DNA of 64,000 bases, taken from Saturnia japonica (Eukaryota; Arthropoda; Insecta; Lepidoptera; Saturniidae). Both the position numbers and the translations under genes were made by a program. The stretch's first letter is position 1; every line of letters starts with the position of its first letter. This document shows positions 1 through 11,979 of the stretch, in pieces. The stretch covers positions 704,501 through 768,500 of the forward strand of contig CM065321.1 in NCBI GenBank assembly GCA_033032175.1, given 5' to 3'. The notes beneath the pieces were generated by a model. That model had not been told where the DNA came from. It saw nothing but the letters and a program-made list of their open reading frames with translations, and made no database searches.

Positions 1-6
1 TTTCAG

Positions 7-1072
7 AAACACTTAGGAAATATCCAATAATGGGGTGGTTAGATCGTGTCGCTCAAAAAGATTATGAAGTTGACGAGAATCTCACCATCTCAGCCGGTAC
101 TGTGGTTTACGTGAATGCTGTGGGCATGCAGTCAAATTCTAAATACTTCCCTGAGCCAGAAAAGTACGACCCTGAGAGATTCATGCCTGAAAATGGGGGA
201 CTAATTGAACCATTCACGTATATGCCATTTGGGATGGGTCCTAGGCATTGTATAGGTAATAAATTTCATTTATGATAACTATGCTGGCTATAGATGCCAT
301 AGAAACATAAAAATGAAGAAACGTAAAACTCAAAAACCAACTTTATTTGCTTTAATAATTAGGCATAAAATATAGTAGTATTCCAGTTTCAATTGGAGCA
401 GTACCACCGCCACACGTATTTGTACCATAATATAACTGTGCACGCGATACTGTATTCTGGTCTGAAAGGTGTGGCTGGCACCACCCACTGCTTACACGAG
501 GAGTTCCGACACCGAGCTCCTGAGTAAAAACCTATTAAACAATGGCTTTAGTTAGGACTCCGGTCTTTTTGATATTTATTATATATAGTTATAAATTTCA
601 CGATTACTATAATATACACTGCATTGCATGCTACTTTCCCACATCATACAAAACACACCCTTTTTTTTTGCAATTATCGATAAGTGCATACTATCATTAT
701 GCTGATATGCATTATGCATTATGCAGATGCATATACCTTGGTATTATGGGGATATACAGGGACTGACCTTGAAATTATGGTTTATATGACTTTCTCAACC
801 AAATCCAATAATTTAGAAACGTACTCTTTTCAATATGAGCTCTGAATTACCCGTAATAGTCCGAAAAAAGGCCAAAGAAGACCAAATAAATTTCAGGTGA
901 GCGTTTCGCCAACCAGTCGATGAGGTTTGCTGTTTCAGCACTCATTCTACATTTCGAAGTCCGGCCAATCACTGGATCGCAAAAACCAAACGAATGCAGC
1001 ATCGAAAAGAAAGGCATGTTTTTGTCGCCTGACGAGAAGATGTCTGTTCAATTTATAAGAAGAAATGAATAA
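7..1072 (+). CDS. Cytochrome P450 copy A (CYP3 clan), last two exons only
   Basis: This is the 3' end of a haem-thiolate monooxygenase, normally anchored in the endoplasmic reticulum and used for oxidising xenobiotics or endogenous lipids. The window opens on an intron acceptor (tttcag), and the exon at 7-255 completes the K-helix ExxR (E split by the intron, then TLR). It then carries PERF and the haem-binding motif PFGMGPRHCIG. The donor is at 256, the acceptor at 895-896, and the last exon is 897-1072, ending RRNE and TAA. An AATAAA overlaps the stop at 1068-1073. Both splice sites have the same phase as in copies B and C, and no lesion is visible in the part present. The intron (256-896) holds nothing I recognise. 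The upstream exons lie outside the window, so intactness of the whole gene is unknown. The CYP family cannot be named from this piece. Confidence 0.9.
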
Positions 1073-1262
1073 ATATATTTAATTAAATGGTCTTCCAATT
1101 TATTAGGTTTTTTTTTACTTCTCGGCTTTGTCCACGTGAATTATTGTTGAAAATTCTATAACCTTAACAAAAAAGGTTATAATACGCAATTTCAAATATC
1201 TGTTATCTAAATAATATGTTAAAATAAATTAAAAAGAGAAATAAAATAATAATTTAGTGTGT

Positions 1263-1559
1263 TTAGCACACATCAAATATTTTACAGTCTGTAATGAGCG
1301 TATCAAATAAGGATATTGGTGGAAAAACCAATCTGTGGGCTGGTCGTCCTCTAGATCTCCTATTTTCCCGGGGGGTATGATACATACATTGAGTCACCAA
1401 GAAAGAATTATCAGAAATCCACTTACCGAGCAATTCCTCCTTGTTGTCCAGTTTCCCGGGTATCCAAAAACTGGCGTTATCGTAATTCGTGAAAGATGCG
1501 TGAGCAACGGCGTTTAAAATAAGCGAAGCCTTAAAAATACAAGGTACGCGTGCGCTCAA
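1263..1559 (-). other. Possible first exon of an unknown minus-strand gene
   Basis: A 98-codon minus-strand frame opens with MSARVPCIFKASLILNAVAHA, which resembles a weak signal peptide. After codons reading KEELLG there is a good splice donor on the minus strand (gtaagtgg, plus strand near 1420-1426), so the coding part may stop there. I see no following exon before the window edge and do not recognise the protein. It could equally be a chance frame or a transposon scrap. Confidence 0.15.
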
Positions 1560-1789
1560 CCAACACTTGAAAACAACTGTCTTTTTTTTGTTAGAACCTT
1601 ATAAAAATAAGAATATAACTAATTATTGTCTATGGGCATGTCGGTTGTCAAGTAAATATTGAAAGATAAAAAATGTAACAAGTGGTAGTTGATTTAAATA
1701 TTTATAATAAAAGAAGATGTAATACAATTAAAAAACTGTTTAATATTATATCATATATTTTTATAACATCGCACAAACAACCAAATAAC

Positions 1790-2118
1790 ATCAGGGCTAT
1801 GGGCCCAGTTCACAGTTCATAGTTCGAAGAATACATTTGTTGTCTAGGAGACTAGTCTAGATCTTTGTTGCGTTGTTTGTGCACCTAAGAAACAAGATGG
1901 CTATAGTTGGAAAAGAAAAATTTATAATTACTCCTTTCGCGGGTGATAATTTTAGTGTATGGTCATTTACAATAAAAAGCATATTGAGAGAAAGTGCAGT
2001 AATAAAATCGATTGAAGAAGAAAGTTTTTCTGATGAGAAAAGTAATGACATTGGACTTAAACTGCTACATAAACGTTTAGGATCAGAGCAAAGCTTGCAT
2101 TCTGACTGGACCTCATAA
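1790..2118 (+). mobile_element. Copia-type remnant: primer-binding site and gag start
   Basis: The string gggctatgggccca near 1794-1807 matches the internal initiator-Met tRNA primer site typical of Copia elements; the complete Copia at 48952-53604 has a similar site. About 90 bp further on a frame starts at 1897 (MAIVGKEKFIITPFAGDNF...) and looks like the N-terminus of Copia gag (binding and tryptophan-rich region). It ends at a stop at 2116-2118, and nothing of protease, integrase or RT follows. A truncated, decayed insertion is the simplest reading. Confidence 0.5.
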
Positions 2119-4286
2119 GTCGACATCACGATCATGCTGTTCGACCGTCCTATTATATCATTATGAGAAATGGAAAGATGAAGGCGATTGTCTTACACGT
2201 TCACGTCCATACAAGAACTGCTAAGTAGTTTCTGTCGACATTTTGCAGTATTGTCTCGTAACTCCTAATAGTTAAGAAGTGCTGTTGCTGCTATAATCTG
2301 CCCATCAGCATGAAGTTATTACTCAAATATCTGCATCATTAATAGATATTATTTGATTTGAGAAAAATCAACAAACACACTGCACATGCTTATAAAATTA
2401 GAGTATTACCATCGATTTCCATGGCATCCTCTCATCTGATTATAACTTGGTGACAATGGGACCACTACGAAATTTTACTATTTGAAACAAAAAGATTGAA
2501 CATGCATAAAACAAGACAATTTTTAACGAAAAAGATTACCTACTTCAATAATTTTGAGTAGTTCCCTGGTTTATCTTCGAAATCGTAGGTGAAAACCCTC
2601 CGATATTAAAATGGGACCACCCTTGAGGTATCCCCTACCCAAACATAAAAAGAATCATCCAAATCAGTTCATAAACAAAGAAGTTATGGCTGAACATCCA
2701 TAAAAAAAAAAATATATACATTCGAATTGATAACAAAATCTCACTGTATAGATGCAAATAAGTATTTTACGTATATTCCAACTACTTTTATCCCGCGGCT
2801 TCACTAGTCTTAAACTTATTCGTTCAAGAGTTCACCGTGTCGCCACGCCGCGTCGCCAACACACCCGTGTGTAGTATGGCTTCCCTAAAATCTTCCTCAA
2901 AATATAGCCTATAAAATGAAACATAATTTTCCTTATTTGGCTGTTAGTTCCAGAGTAGAGTTCGTTCAAACAAACAAGTAAAAAAAGCTTTTGAGCTTAG
3001 TATAGGTTTGGCAGTTCTCTACTAGAGTTCCCATATCCAACTATATTTTGGGGAAATAAACTTTTACCTTTGCACAAAAAAAAAGTATGCGAAAATATTT
3101 TATTTCCAACCTTTACTGTGATGCGTTTAAATCGAAACACTCATGTGGATAATTACTAAACTATTTATGAATATTTATAGGTATAGTAGTACGGATTCAA
3201 AGAAAATGTACTAATAATTATGAAGAATGTTCTGTTTATTTATATTTACTTTAATATTCCCGCCATTTTAGCTTTCATTGTGAGAGTTTTTTCGGTATAG
3301 AATCTGAAGTGGCGAGAAGAGTAAAAGTAATCGTACAGAAATTTAATAAAAACCGTGTTATTATTTTATTTCAATATAAACGAACGTAAATCTGGTTTTG
3401 GAACTTTTAAAAACGACAAAAAAAAAATTAACTTATTTTCTTTAAAATAAGTTGGCAACCCTGCATCAAAAATAATAATAAGGAAAAAAAAAGTTCACAA
3501 ACAAGGCGTTTCTAACCCTCTCTGGCTAACTTCTAAAGTTTACTATCGCTTTGTTTTCGTAGATGTACCCCTACTTTAGAGCTGGTTCTCTGTCTAGAAT
3601 CAAGCATATTTGAAATATAATATTTTTCTTTAATATAATTTATTTCAGCTAATTTGTAGTATCATCAACTGATATATTATGTGATAGTTTGTGACGAAAT
3701 ATAAAAACAGCCTATAATAATTTTAAAATATTTTTGCTTTTTCGTATACACTTTGCACTTTGTATACAAAATCGATCTATGACTTTACAATTTGTTATCA
3801 TGAAAATTATTTACTATATAATTGGTTATTAAAAAATTGAAATTCACGTTCTACCGTGATGAATTAAAAATGACTTGAAAAACGTCTTACCGATAATAAA
3901 TATTAGAATGGATTAATTATTTATCAAGCATATTAATTAATAAAATTATATTAATAAATTATACATTAATATTACAGTATTTATAAAAAGGGAATTATTT
4001 TTATTTAACATACACAATATTATCATATGAATATTTTATGTTATTAATGTGAAAGTTAGTATGTATTGTTACTCAAACACGCAAAAACGGCTCAACACAT
4101 TTGGATGAAAAATGGCAGAATCCTATTTATCTCGGTAAATATCGAATTCTGAAGTCCACGCAAACTAAGTCAAGGGCGGAAGCTAGGTAATATATATATA
4201 ATTAAATACTGTGTTTAAACAGACGTCAGCATTTTGTATGTGACTATACCAAACCCATATTATGAAAGGTAATTTTCATATAATAC
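2119..4286. other. Gene-free AT-rich spacer with repeat scraps
   Basis: No supported gene. The stretch 2420-2815 reads like a decayed interspersed repeat ending cccgcggcttcactagtctt, and 4055-4190 resembles a similar element (acgcaaaaacggctcaacac). A perfect 10-bp inverted repeat with a three-base loop (aacttatttt / aaaataagtt) lies near 3430-3452. Confidence 0.5.
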
Positions 4287-4690
4287 TAGCTGTGCCCGCG
4301 GCTGCGCCTACGTGGACTTCAGAATACCGTCGAACGGGCACACGCTCGAATCGTGTTACCCCCGCTCCCGGTAAAAATGCTTATTGTGGATGATCCTTAG
4401 AAGATATACATACACTTTCGGAGCCTTTTTTCTAGATCTCTTCAATATCTACAATCATGTAGTATATTACTTTAAAAAATATCTTATAAACTCAGCGTAA
4501 GTCATTTATGCGCCCGAATTGCTAGTTTATTTTATTTGTGCGGAAACCTAATTATTTTTCTAAAATAAAAATAGCCTACGTTGCTACTTATTACATCAGC
4601 TATCTGCTAGTGAAAATCATGTAAACATCCATACAATCAATTCGTAGATTACCGGAATAAACAAACAGACAATTTTTTTACTGGTTGTTT
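4287..4690 (+). repeat. Interspersed repeat, actagctgtgcccgcgg family
   Basis: It begins tactagctgtgcccgcggctgcgcc and later contains catcagctatctgctagtg. The reverse complement of 15535-15848 shows the same blocks in the same order, so these are two copies of one family in opposite orientation. Sequences starting like this are common in lepidopteran genomes; the element class is not decidable here. Confidence 0.6.
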
Positions 4691-5519
4691 TATTATAATT
4701 ACCGTATATACTTTGATATACATTTAGTAAAAAACTGTTATTTTGACATTACAAAAAAACACTTCAATTTTGTTACTTATATAGACAGTATTCAATTCGT
4801 TACAAAATTTTATGTACCAATGAGATAAATTAATAAATAAATAGATTGACATAGCTATTCAATTCCTTCAGAAGTTCAGGAGAATTTTCATTTCCATTTT
4901 CTCTTTCCAGACTCCCGACAACAAAAGATAAGTATCATTAAAAATTATACAATTGTAAGCAAGAGAGACCCTTGTGATAAAACAGTACATTCGATAAAAT
5001 TCTAAACACTGTAGCTAAACTTTTTCTAGAAAATGACACCACGAGGTTTAAGGGGTGTCGAATTACATTAAACATGAGACGCCCGCACCAACCTCACCTG
5101 CACGTGGTGCATTCTGCTGATTAACAAACGAGAAAATGGCGATAGCGGGGTAGTAGGGCTGTTTTGCACGACTGGATCGCGACCCCATGCATATTTCGAA
5201 AAGTCCGTCATAGTGACTCGGTTTTGCGTGTCGCGTTTCGGGATCATGCCGGCATGCCAACGGTGACCGTCGATAGATTACGCGTAATCTCTCGGTGGTT
5301 GCCGTTATGTTAACATTGCACTGTGTTACCATCAGAGACTGTACCATTAATTTGCTGAGATATTATTTAAAAAAATTGAAAGAAGATTACCTCAGCTGGG
5401 TGGTAGGATACGACAATAATGTTTGAGTGGATCGCGATCACCATATAACAGGTATAATACACGCCATAGTAGCATGCCTATTATCGCATAGTCACGGAAA
5501 ATTCATCTAGTATAAAGCT
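4691..5519. other. Gene-free spacer with one unassigned frame
   Basis: Mostly AT-rich. A 94-codon minus-strand frame at 5063-5347 lies in a local GC-richer patch. It has no domain I recognise and is most likely a repeat fragment. Confidence 0.35.
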
Positions 5520-6110
5520 CAGTTGGCTGCCATAAAGCTAGGTATCCTTGCAAAGGTGAGACGTTACTTCACGCCGAGTCTGCTGCTTGATCTATATCAA
5601 GCGCAAGTCCGATCCTGCATGGAGTACTGCTCTCATCTTTGGAATGGATCGGCCAAGTACCAACTTGAGGCATAGGAGGCAATCGAGAAGCGTGCCAAAA
5701 AATTCATTGGCAACGATTCGCTAGTTGAAACAAAGCTGCAGAGCCTTGATTATCGTCGGAAAGTTTCTAGTTTCTAGTTTATCAGTTTTTCAGCGGATAC
5801 ATTTCGACGAGCGTGCGTTGGAATTGCACAACTCAATTCCCCCGACCCCTTTCCACCATCAGACTACAAGAGACACGGCAAAGCGTCATCGATTTATGGT
5901 AGATATTCCATCGGTGCGCCCTAAGCGTTTTCCTATCACATTTATAATGCGCACCGCTAAAGAGTGGAACACTTTGCCGGATTTTAAATAGGTACCTTCT
6001 AAGTAAGCGTGCTTCATCGTAGACCACATCATCGTTTACGATCAGGCGAGATAGTGGTAATAAAGTACTGTACTTTTTGGTGGGATCTTGAAGTAACATG
6101 TTGTGGTTTT
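5520..6110 (+). mobile_element. LINE remnant, C-terminal end of reverse transcriptase ORF (CR1/jockey-like)
   Basis: Translation gives AAIKLGILAKVRRYFTPSLL followed by LYQAQVRSCMEYCSHLWNGS and, after a TAG, AIEKRAKKFIG. This is the conserved tail after the RT domain of animal LINEs (the pattern ...MEYCSHLW...IQRRAxRxIG). Further downstream a shifted frame contains TAKEWNTLPDF, the usual NELPxxxF-like tail. Stops and shifts throughout show a dead, 5'-truncated copy. Confidence 0.65.
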
Positions 6111-6904
6111 CGTTTCCAATTCATTAACTTAGGTTTTTGACCAAATATTAAATATTATTTGTGATGTTTTACCTGATATAGTTTGGTTATTGTGCAGTTG
6201 AATATAAAAAATATTTCCATATTAAATATTTTGTTATTTAATCAAATTTGCTCCTTTTCTACTTTAATAGCAATAATTCACTATTTACATAAGATACAGT
6301 AATGAATTATACCATTATGAAATCTACTCGAAACCGACATTATTTTAAAGTTATTGGTCACTCATGTTTTCATATTTTTTTTATACCCAAAAAACTTAAA
6401 CTTAGTAAAAAAATATATTTTAGCTAATTTCACACAGAAAAATTAATTCAAGTTGTTTTTTCTTAATAGTACCATAGTTAGTCAAACTATTTACTTCTTA
6501 TCGATTGGTATAGTTAGCGTATAATAATAGATCAACAAAAAACCGATAGAATTCAGTCATTTGTGGTCGCAGTGTACAAGAATGTAAAACAAGGTAAAAA
6601 TTTGTAGTATAAGTTCTGCTATAAGCCATTTCAAGGTTATCCATTCATTACTGGACAGCCTGTACATATAGAATAATCAACGCAAAGCCGATACTTATCT
6701 AAATATTAAAGATATGCTATACATATCTTTCGTTTTTTTTTTAATTGTTATCAATCTGACACGTGCTAAATCACAGAGTTCAAAAAAACATGTAAAAAAG
6801 GAAGTGTTCTCTACATATAAGCTAACAAAGTACCTAAATTAAAAAAAAACCTATCTACGTAAACTTGGAAAGTAAAATGTAATCTTTAAGTATATACAAA
6901 GAGA
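6111..6904. other. Gene-free AT-rich spacer
   Basis: Low-complexity AT-rich sequence with T and A runs. I see no coding potential or recognisable element. Confidence 0.5.
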
Positions 6905-8168
6905 GAAAACTGCGGCCCCACTTTTTCATGGGCCACGGTGCGGCCCACCACCTGGGGCCAGCATTCTGATAGACGGGGTCAGGGTCCGGGTTGAGCCCCA
7001 GATGAAATATCTGGGCCTCACCCTCGACGGAAGGTGGCGGTTTGAGCCCCACTTTCGTGGGCTCGGACTGCGGGTAGCCGGGGCAGCGGTGGCACTCGTT
7101 CGGCTCCTCTCGAATTCAGGGGGCCGGGTTCGAGTTGCTGCCGTTTATACGCGGGGGTCGTGCGGAGCATGGCTGTCTACGAGACAACGATCTGGGTGGA
7201 CGTCCTCAGCATCCACAACAAACGTGTGCTGCGTGCAGCGCAACGTGTGGTAGCGTTGAGGGTGATTCGCGGCTACCGGTCTGTGTCTGCGGGGGCGGCC
7301 TTTGTACTCGCCGGCTCCCCGCCGTGGGAGCTGGAGGCACAGGTGCTCGCCGCCATATATCAGTTTACGGCGGTGATGAAGGAAAGAGGGAAATCTCCGG
7401 CTCCAACAGAGATTTGCTAAATTAGGCGGAGGGCAAGAGTGGAGGTGTTAAGAAGATGGGAGGAGGACCTGGCGGGCGCGCGTTATGGACGTTATTGTAT
7501 AGACGCCGTCCGCCCGGTCCTCGGGAGGTGGTGTGCCAGAGAGCGCGGCTCCCTGACGTTTCGTCTGGTGCAGGTGCTGACCAACCATGGGTGTTTTGGC
7601 TGGTACATGCATCGGATTGCAAGAAGGGAGCCGACCGCCGCGTACCATGAATGCAGTGCTGTCGAAGACTCGGCGCAGCACACTCTTTCTGAGTGCGCTG
7701 CTTGAGAGGGACAGCGCCGCGTTCTGGTCGCGGTGGTAGGAGTAGATCTCTCGCTGCCGAGTGTGGTGAGAGCCATGCCATGCCAGGGCTCGCGAGGAGG
7801 ATCCTCTGAGTGGCCCTCTCCGCCAAAGACGAACGATTGGCCGGAGGAGGCGTTTCATACGCCAACTCCCGCCACCCTAACCGAACCAGGAGAGACGGGT
7901 CGGGGGGCCCGTCTTCCCATTGCACAGGTTCGGTGGATGGAGGAGACAGCTAGGGTGTACTAAGTTGTCTCCTATTTAGGCCGGGGCCCAGAATAGCCGG
8001 GCCGGCCGCCCGGGTGACGCGGTTGCATACTACAGCAGGTCCCGCGTCGCCCCATCGAGGCGGCGAATGGTACACCGTGGAGTTTTAGTGAGTAGGAGTC
8101 TCACATAACCACCCGTCCCCCCGGGCGGGTGTGTAGCCATGACTGGTTTCTCCACGTTAAAAAAAAAG
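6905..8168 (+). mobile_element. R1-clade LINE, 5'-truncated, decayed
   Basis: A GC-rich island in AT-rich DNA. It starts inside the RT domain, just after the catalytic box, and reads MKYLGLTLDGRW, matching MRYLGIVLDSRW in the better copy at 40027-42180. The rest of the ORF 2 tail is present but split between three frames, including the C-terminal zinc-knuckle region near 7640-7710. The 3' UTR (about 7965-8158) contains the GC-rich stem acccgtccccccgggcgggt near 8110-8130 and ends in ccacgtt plus an A run. 5' truncation with a poly-A end is normal for target-primed insertion. Confidence 0.8.
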
Positions 8169-8465
8169 AGGCAAGGCTTAGAAATGCGGCGAATAACTCT
8201 TGATTTTAATAAACACTTCAAAGTTAAATTAAACATGATACATGAAATTAATATTCGGAAATATTAATAAATAAATACTACTGATAATACCATAAACAAA
8301 AAGATGTAATAATGTTTATTCTGAATTAAATTCCAGTTACGCAAACGACAGAACTTCTCGTTTTTCTTCAACACCCACAGAACACTAATTTACCAAACCA
8401 TAATAATATTAAACGTTACTTGCAAAAAAATAATGATTTTTACTTTTATCAACTGAATAAACGAG

Positions 8466-8497
8466 TATATAAGCCACATACATCCATATACATTCAG
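8466..8497 (+). promoter_or_regulatory. Core promoter of P450 copy B (TATA box and initiator)
   Basis: TATATAA at 8466-8472 is followed about 27-30 bp later by ttcagag at about 8492-8498, a fair arthropod initiator. The ATG at 8507 is then about ten bases into the transcript. Spacing fits an RNA polymerase II TATA promoter; inferred from sequence only. Confidence 0.5.
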
Positions 8498-8699
8498 AGT
8501 ACAATCATGTGGTTATATATATCACTAATAATAACTTTATCTCTATTAATTTGGTTTCAAATAAGATGGCGACGCGTGAAGAACTATTGGCGAGTGAGGA
8601 AAGTTCCTCATCATCCACCGCATCCGATAATGGGTAGTTTAACCTTCTTACAAAAACAAAACCCGGTGAGCAGATATAATTTAATTTTTATTTCAAGCA

Positions 8700-8990
8700 A
8701 TGATGTCTTATATGCGTTCATAGCGTCGAATGACGTAAGTTCGAATCCCTGCAAAAAGCGTTAATTTTTGGTAAAGGAAATATCGTGATGAAACCATAGC
8801 ATTCTGGTTGAGAATTTTCTAACGCCCGCCTGGATAGCTACCAACCTCAAGTTGAATATCTGTCGCCAAACACCTATAGGTGTGTTCCGGCAGCTGCACT
8901 TGATAGCCAACCTTCCACTAGGAATAGAATCTTGGACCACATCGCGAGGTCGAAATCGAGATTGTGGACAAAAGCTAAACGTATAACCAA
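8700..8990 (+). repeat. SINE-like repeat in intron 1 of P450 copy B
   Basis: A pol III B-box-like string agttcgaatcc at 8738-8748 is followed by ggaaatatcgtgatgaaacc, a body sequence seen again in similar form at 24001-24150. A tRNA-derived SINE is the likely source. The limits are approximate and the A box is not clear. Confidence 0.45.
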
Positions 8991-10123
8991 AAAAAAAAAC
9001 TATCAATTTACCTATAAGAACTTCAAATATTCCGTTTAGTTATATCAAGATATACCTCTAATAAAAGTTTGTTGTTTTATTCGATCTTTTGTAGAAAACT
9101 AAAATTCTAATTTATTTTATTTTTCTAGGTTTAGCACTATGACCACAATCCCACCTGATTATAAGTGACAATATAGCCCATGATGGTGATACGATAAGGC
9201 TAGCGCAAGCGAGAACTGGCTCTCAAGTGGAGCTTTTTTTTTTTGTTTCACGTAATACGTCAAAATTCTTTTTAATCTAAATAATTTTGTTTAAAACAAG
9301 GAAGTCTAAAAATAGAAATAAAATAAATCGACCGCATTTAGCTCCATTTTAGCAAAATATAAAGGTGATTGTTCTGAAAAGATAATTATTATAATAAGTT
9401 GTGTTTCAGGCAACATGGATGAGGAAAATGATGAAAGAATTTCAATCTCCTTACGTGGGTATCTGGCTGTTCTGGCAACCCGGCCTCGTTATCAACTCTC
9501 CAGAAATAGCCAAGAATGTGCTGATAAAGGATGCTGACGTCTCAGATTCCTCAGTTCTGGGAAGACTGACCCCATCGGTAGCCTCAACATATTTACAGTA
9601 AACGTTAGTATATTGGAACAAAGTATGTAAAGAAAATATTGCACTTTCTGTAGTCAGTGACAACTTTGACTATTATGACAGTTTTGATATGAAGAAAGTC
9701 GTTGAATTTTTGTGCAGTGATTTTACAAGTCATTTCCGTTTTAAATTTGTGAAAGCTTAATGGTTAAAAGAACTGTAAAATAAACTTTAATGTCGTTTCC
9801 TTGATTACAGGTAAGGTTAGACAAATTATTGTTAGAATTGTTGTATAAGTGCATAGATAATCCTTAAAAAACGTTAAAACGTCCTTATTAAAACGTTAAT
9901 CCTTGATTACAGAAAAACACATAATGTTTATTTTTGTTATAAAAATGTATATTGATTCATTTTTATAAAGCTGTGTATTTAAAGTACTGCTTATGATTGT
10001 TAGAGATACTGTTATTCATCAACGATCAATCATAAGCAAGTGTTATAAATATCTAAATATATGAATTACTGTTTATCATATTGGATAAATAATTACTAAT
10101 CATTTTTATAAAGTTTTATATTT

Positions 10124-10343
10124 AGTTATGATAGGCGGTACGAGTTTAAATTAAAAAAAGATTTATTTTAAAAGAATTATAATAGGTGTTTACACTTATG
10201 GTTCTTAAACAAGACTAACTTAAAATTAATTAAAGTAATAATCAAGTTGGAGTCACGCCTCCGTTTCCCACGATCGTAATCTGCATGGTCAGCGATCCCA
10301 CGGTCTTGTGTCCGCCGGTCCCACGGCTTATGGCGTGGTAACT
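10124..10343 (-). repeat. Probable 3' LTR of the errantivirus
   Basis: On the minus strand the segment begins AGTTAC directly after the purine tract aaggagggagg and ends CATAACT. These are the AGTT...AACT ends expected of errantivirus LTRs. AATAAA occurs inside (minus strand of about 10155-10165). No second copy was found by eye, so the left limit rests on the terminal motif only. Confidence 0.5.
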
Positions 10344-11979
10344 CCTCCCTCCTTAAAAGGGAAGCGTATCCTGGAGCAGCTTCCGGTAGTGTCCTCACTA
10401 CCTTTGATTTTCATCTGCATTTTCTTCGCCTGTTTCCACGTATATACTTTCCATGCACCAACGCTGACCAGCATGATGTACAGTAACAGTGTTGTCCAAC
10501 TAGGAACCGCCATCATAATATGCCAACTAGGGGTTTCTCTGAGATACAAGTTGTCAGCTTTGTTGAGTAATTCATGGATACTGTCTAATTGAATATCTTC
10601 GATGTTCAGTCTATACTTCAGAGCTTCTTCGGGTATAACTGGTTCTTTGAGCAGCGGGATAATTTCATTGGTGATAATAGTACGTGTGTGAGCTTGTAGT
10701 GTCCCATTCATAACGGTGACCTCGCATCCCTCAGGTAGTGTGAGTAGAAATGTGCCGGAGATTTTTCTATATTCGTTTTTAGATTTGCAGTTACTTCGCA
10801 GGATTTCTTCATCCTGAAGTATAAGCAGCCAGCTGTTTTCGTTGATCTTTTGTATTTTTCCTATGTTAATGTTCATTTTGACCTTGGTACAATTCGCTTT
10901 CCTATGATGTATAAGCGATGTGACGCAGTCTTCCGCATCTTGAAATCTTCTCATCTCCAGTGTTTTACAGATATGTAAATTGTCGGATATCAGCGAGCAT
11001 TCCTCGTCTAGGTAGGTATTCTTATCGTTTCCAAGTATCAGGTTTTTGGATTTCGGAACAATGGTTAAATTATTTTGGTCGGGAATGGAATAGAGGTGTA
11101 TATGATCATATATGTTTTTATCAATAGCGGGTATTTCTAATATAAATGTTAAAGTGTGTTCTGTACTGTAAGCTCTAACCTTAATTGACTTTTGGATCAA
11201 ATGTATGTTACCTATGTCTATTTTGGCTACTGGTGCAAAAGAGTATAATTTCTGTAAATTTCTAATTTCTTCTAGGAGACTTTGCGGGTTGATAATAGAA
11301 GGATGCATTATTCCTAATTGAGAAAACGTCATTGCGTCTTCCAAAATCATTAATTGATCTAAAACTATCTGTAAACTAAAATTTATCTGTACGTATAACT
11401 CTAAGAAATGTAACTTATTGATTATCGAATTTGTACTACGAGTAATGTTTTGCAAAAATTGTTCTAAATTCTTTTGATTCTTGTTAATTTTATCTAAATG
11501 ACGCCTAACTCGTTAATTGAACTACGTGCTAACACGAGGCTTTGTCTTTGTGCGCTTTGTGTGTTATCTACTTTATTTCTAATATCAGAGATTTGTTTCT
11601 CAAACTCTATTGCGTCCTCGTAGTCTAAATTCTCGGTAATTGCCTTAACTATAGATCCTAAGCCATTAATTATACCACGCCTAACTCTAGTTTTCGGTAT
11701 GATAGTCATTATTTTCCTACTAATTATTGATAGTGACAATTCAATTTGCTCTTTGTAAGTTTTATGTAGTTCTACGGAAGCGGTGCTACTTTCGACGACC
11801 TTAGTATTTGCGTATAAATCCATAAGTCTTACCGAAGTTGTATATAAATCAGTGATGTTGTAAATGCAAGCAAGGTTAAAGTAATCTATCATTTTGAGAA
11901 TTTCTCCTTGTTTGAGCAAAAGGATGCCGTTATTTTTATCAATGGGTTGAATTATTATGCCTGCGGTTGCGTTGAGCAC
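10328..11979 (-). pseudogene. Errantivirus env (fusion glycoprotein), frameshifted
   Basis: Encodes an envelope protein of the class shared by insect errantiviruses and baculovirus F proteins. Its role is membrane fusion and cell-to-cell transfer. A furin-type site RVRR is followed by GIINGLGSIVKAI, the conserved start of the fusion subunit (minus strand near 11660-11690). A transmembrane stretch (TTLLLYIMLVSVGAWKVY) lies near the C-terminus, followed by a short basic tail ending at 10328 just inside the LTR. Two frames, 11979-11494 and about 11515-10328, join through a small frameshift near 11500. The start overlaps the end of integrase, as expected for an env made from a spliced RNA. Confidence 0.75.

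Noticed and set aside
5063..5347. 94-codon minus-strand ORF
   Set aside because: No recognisable domain, no splice or promoter context, and it sits among repeat remnants.
7422..7925. 167-codon minus-strand ORF in the GC-rich island
   Set aside because: It is the antisense shadow of the R1 LINE tail, whose plus-strand reading matches the copy at 40027-42180.
10180..10200. Mariner terminal repeat (aataggtgtttacacttatg)
   Set aside because: It resembles the left mariner end for only about ten bases and lies inside the errantivirus LTR; no partner end is nearby.
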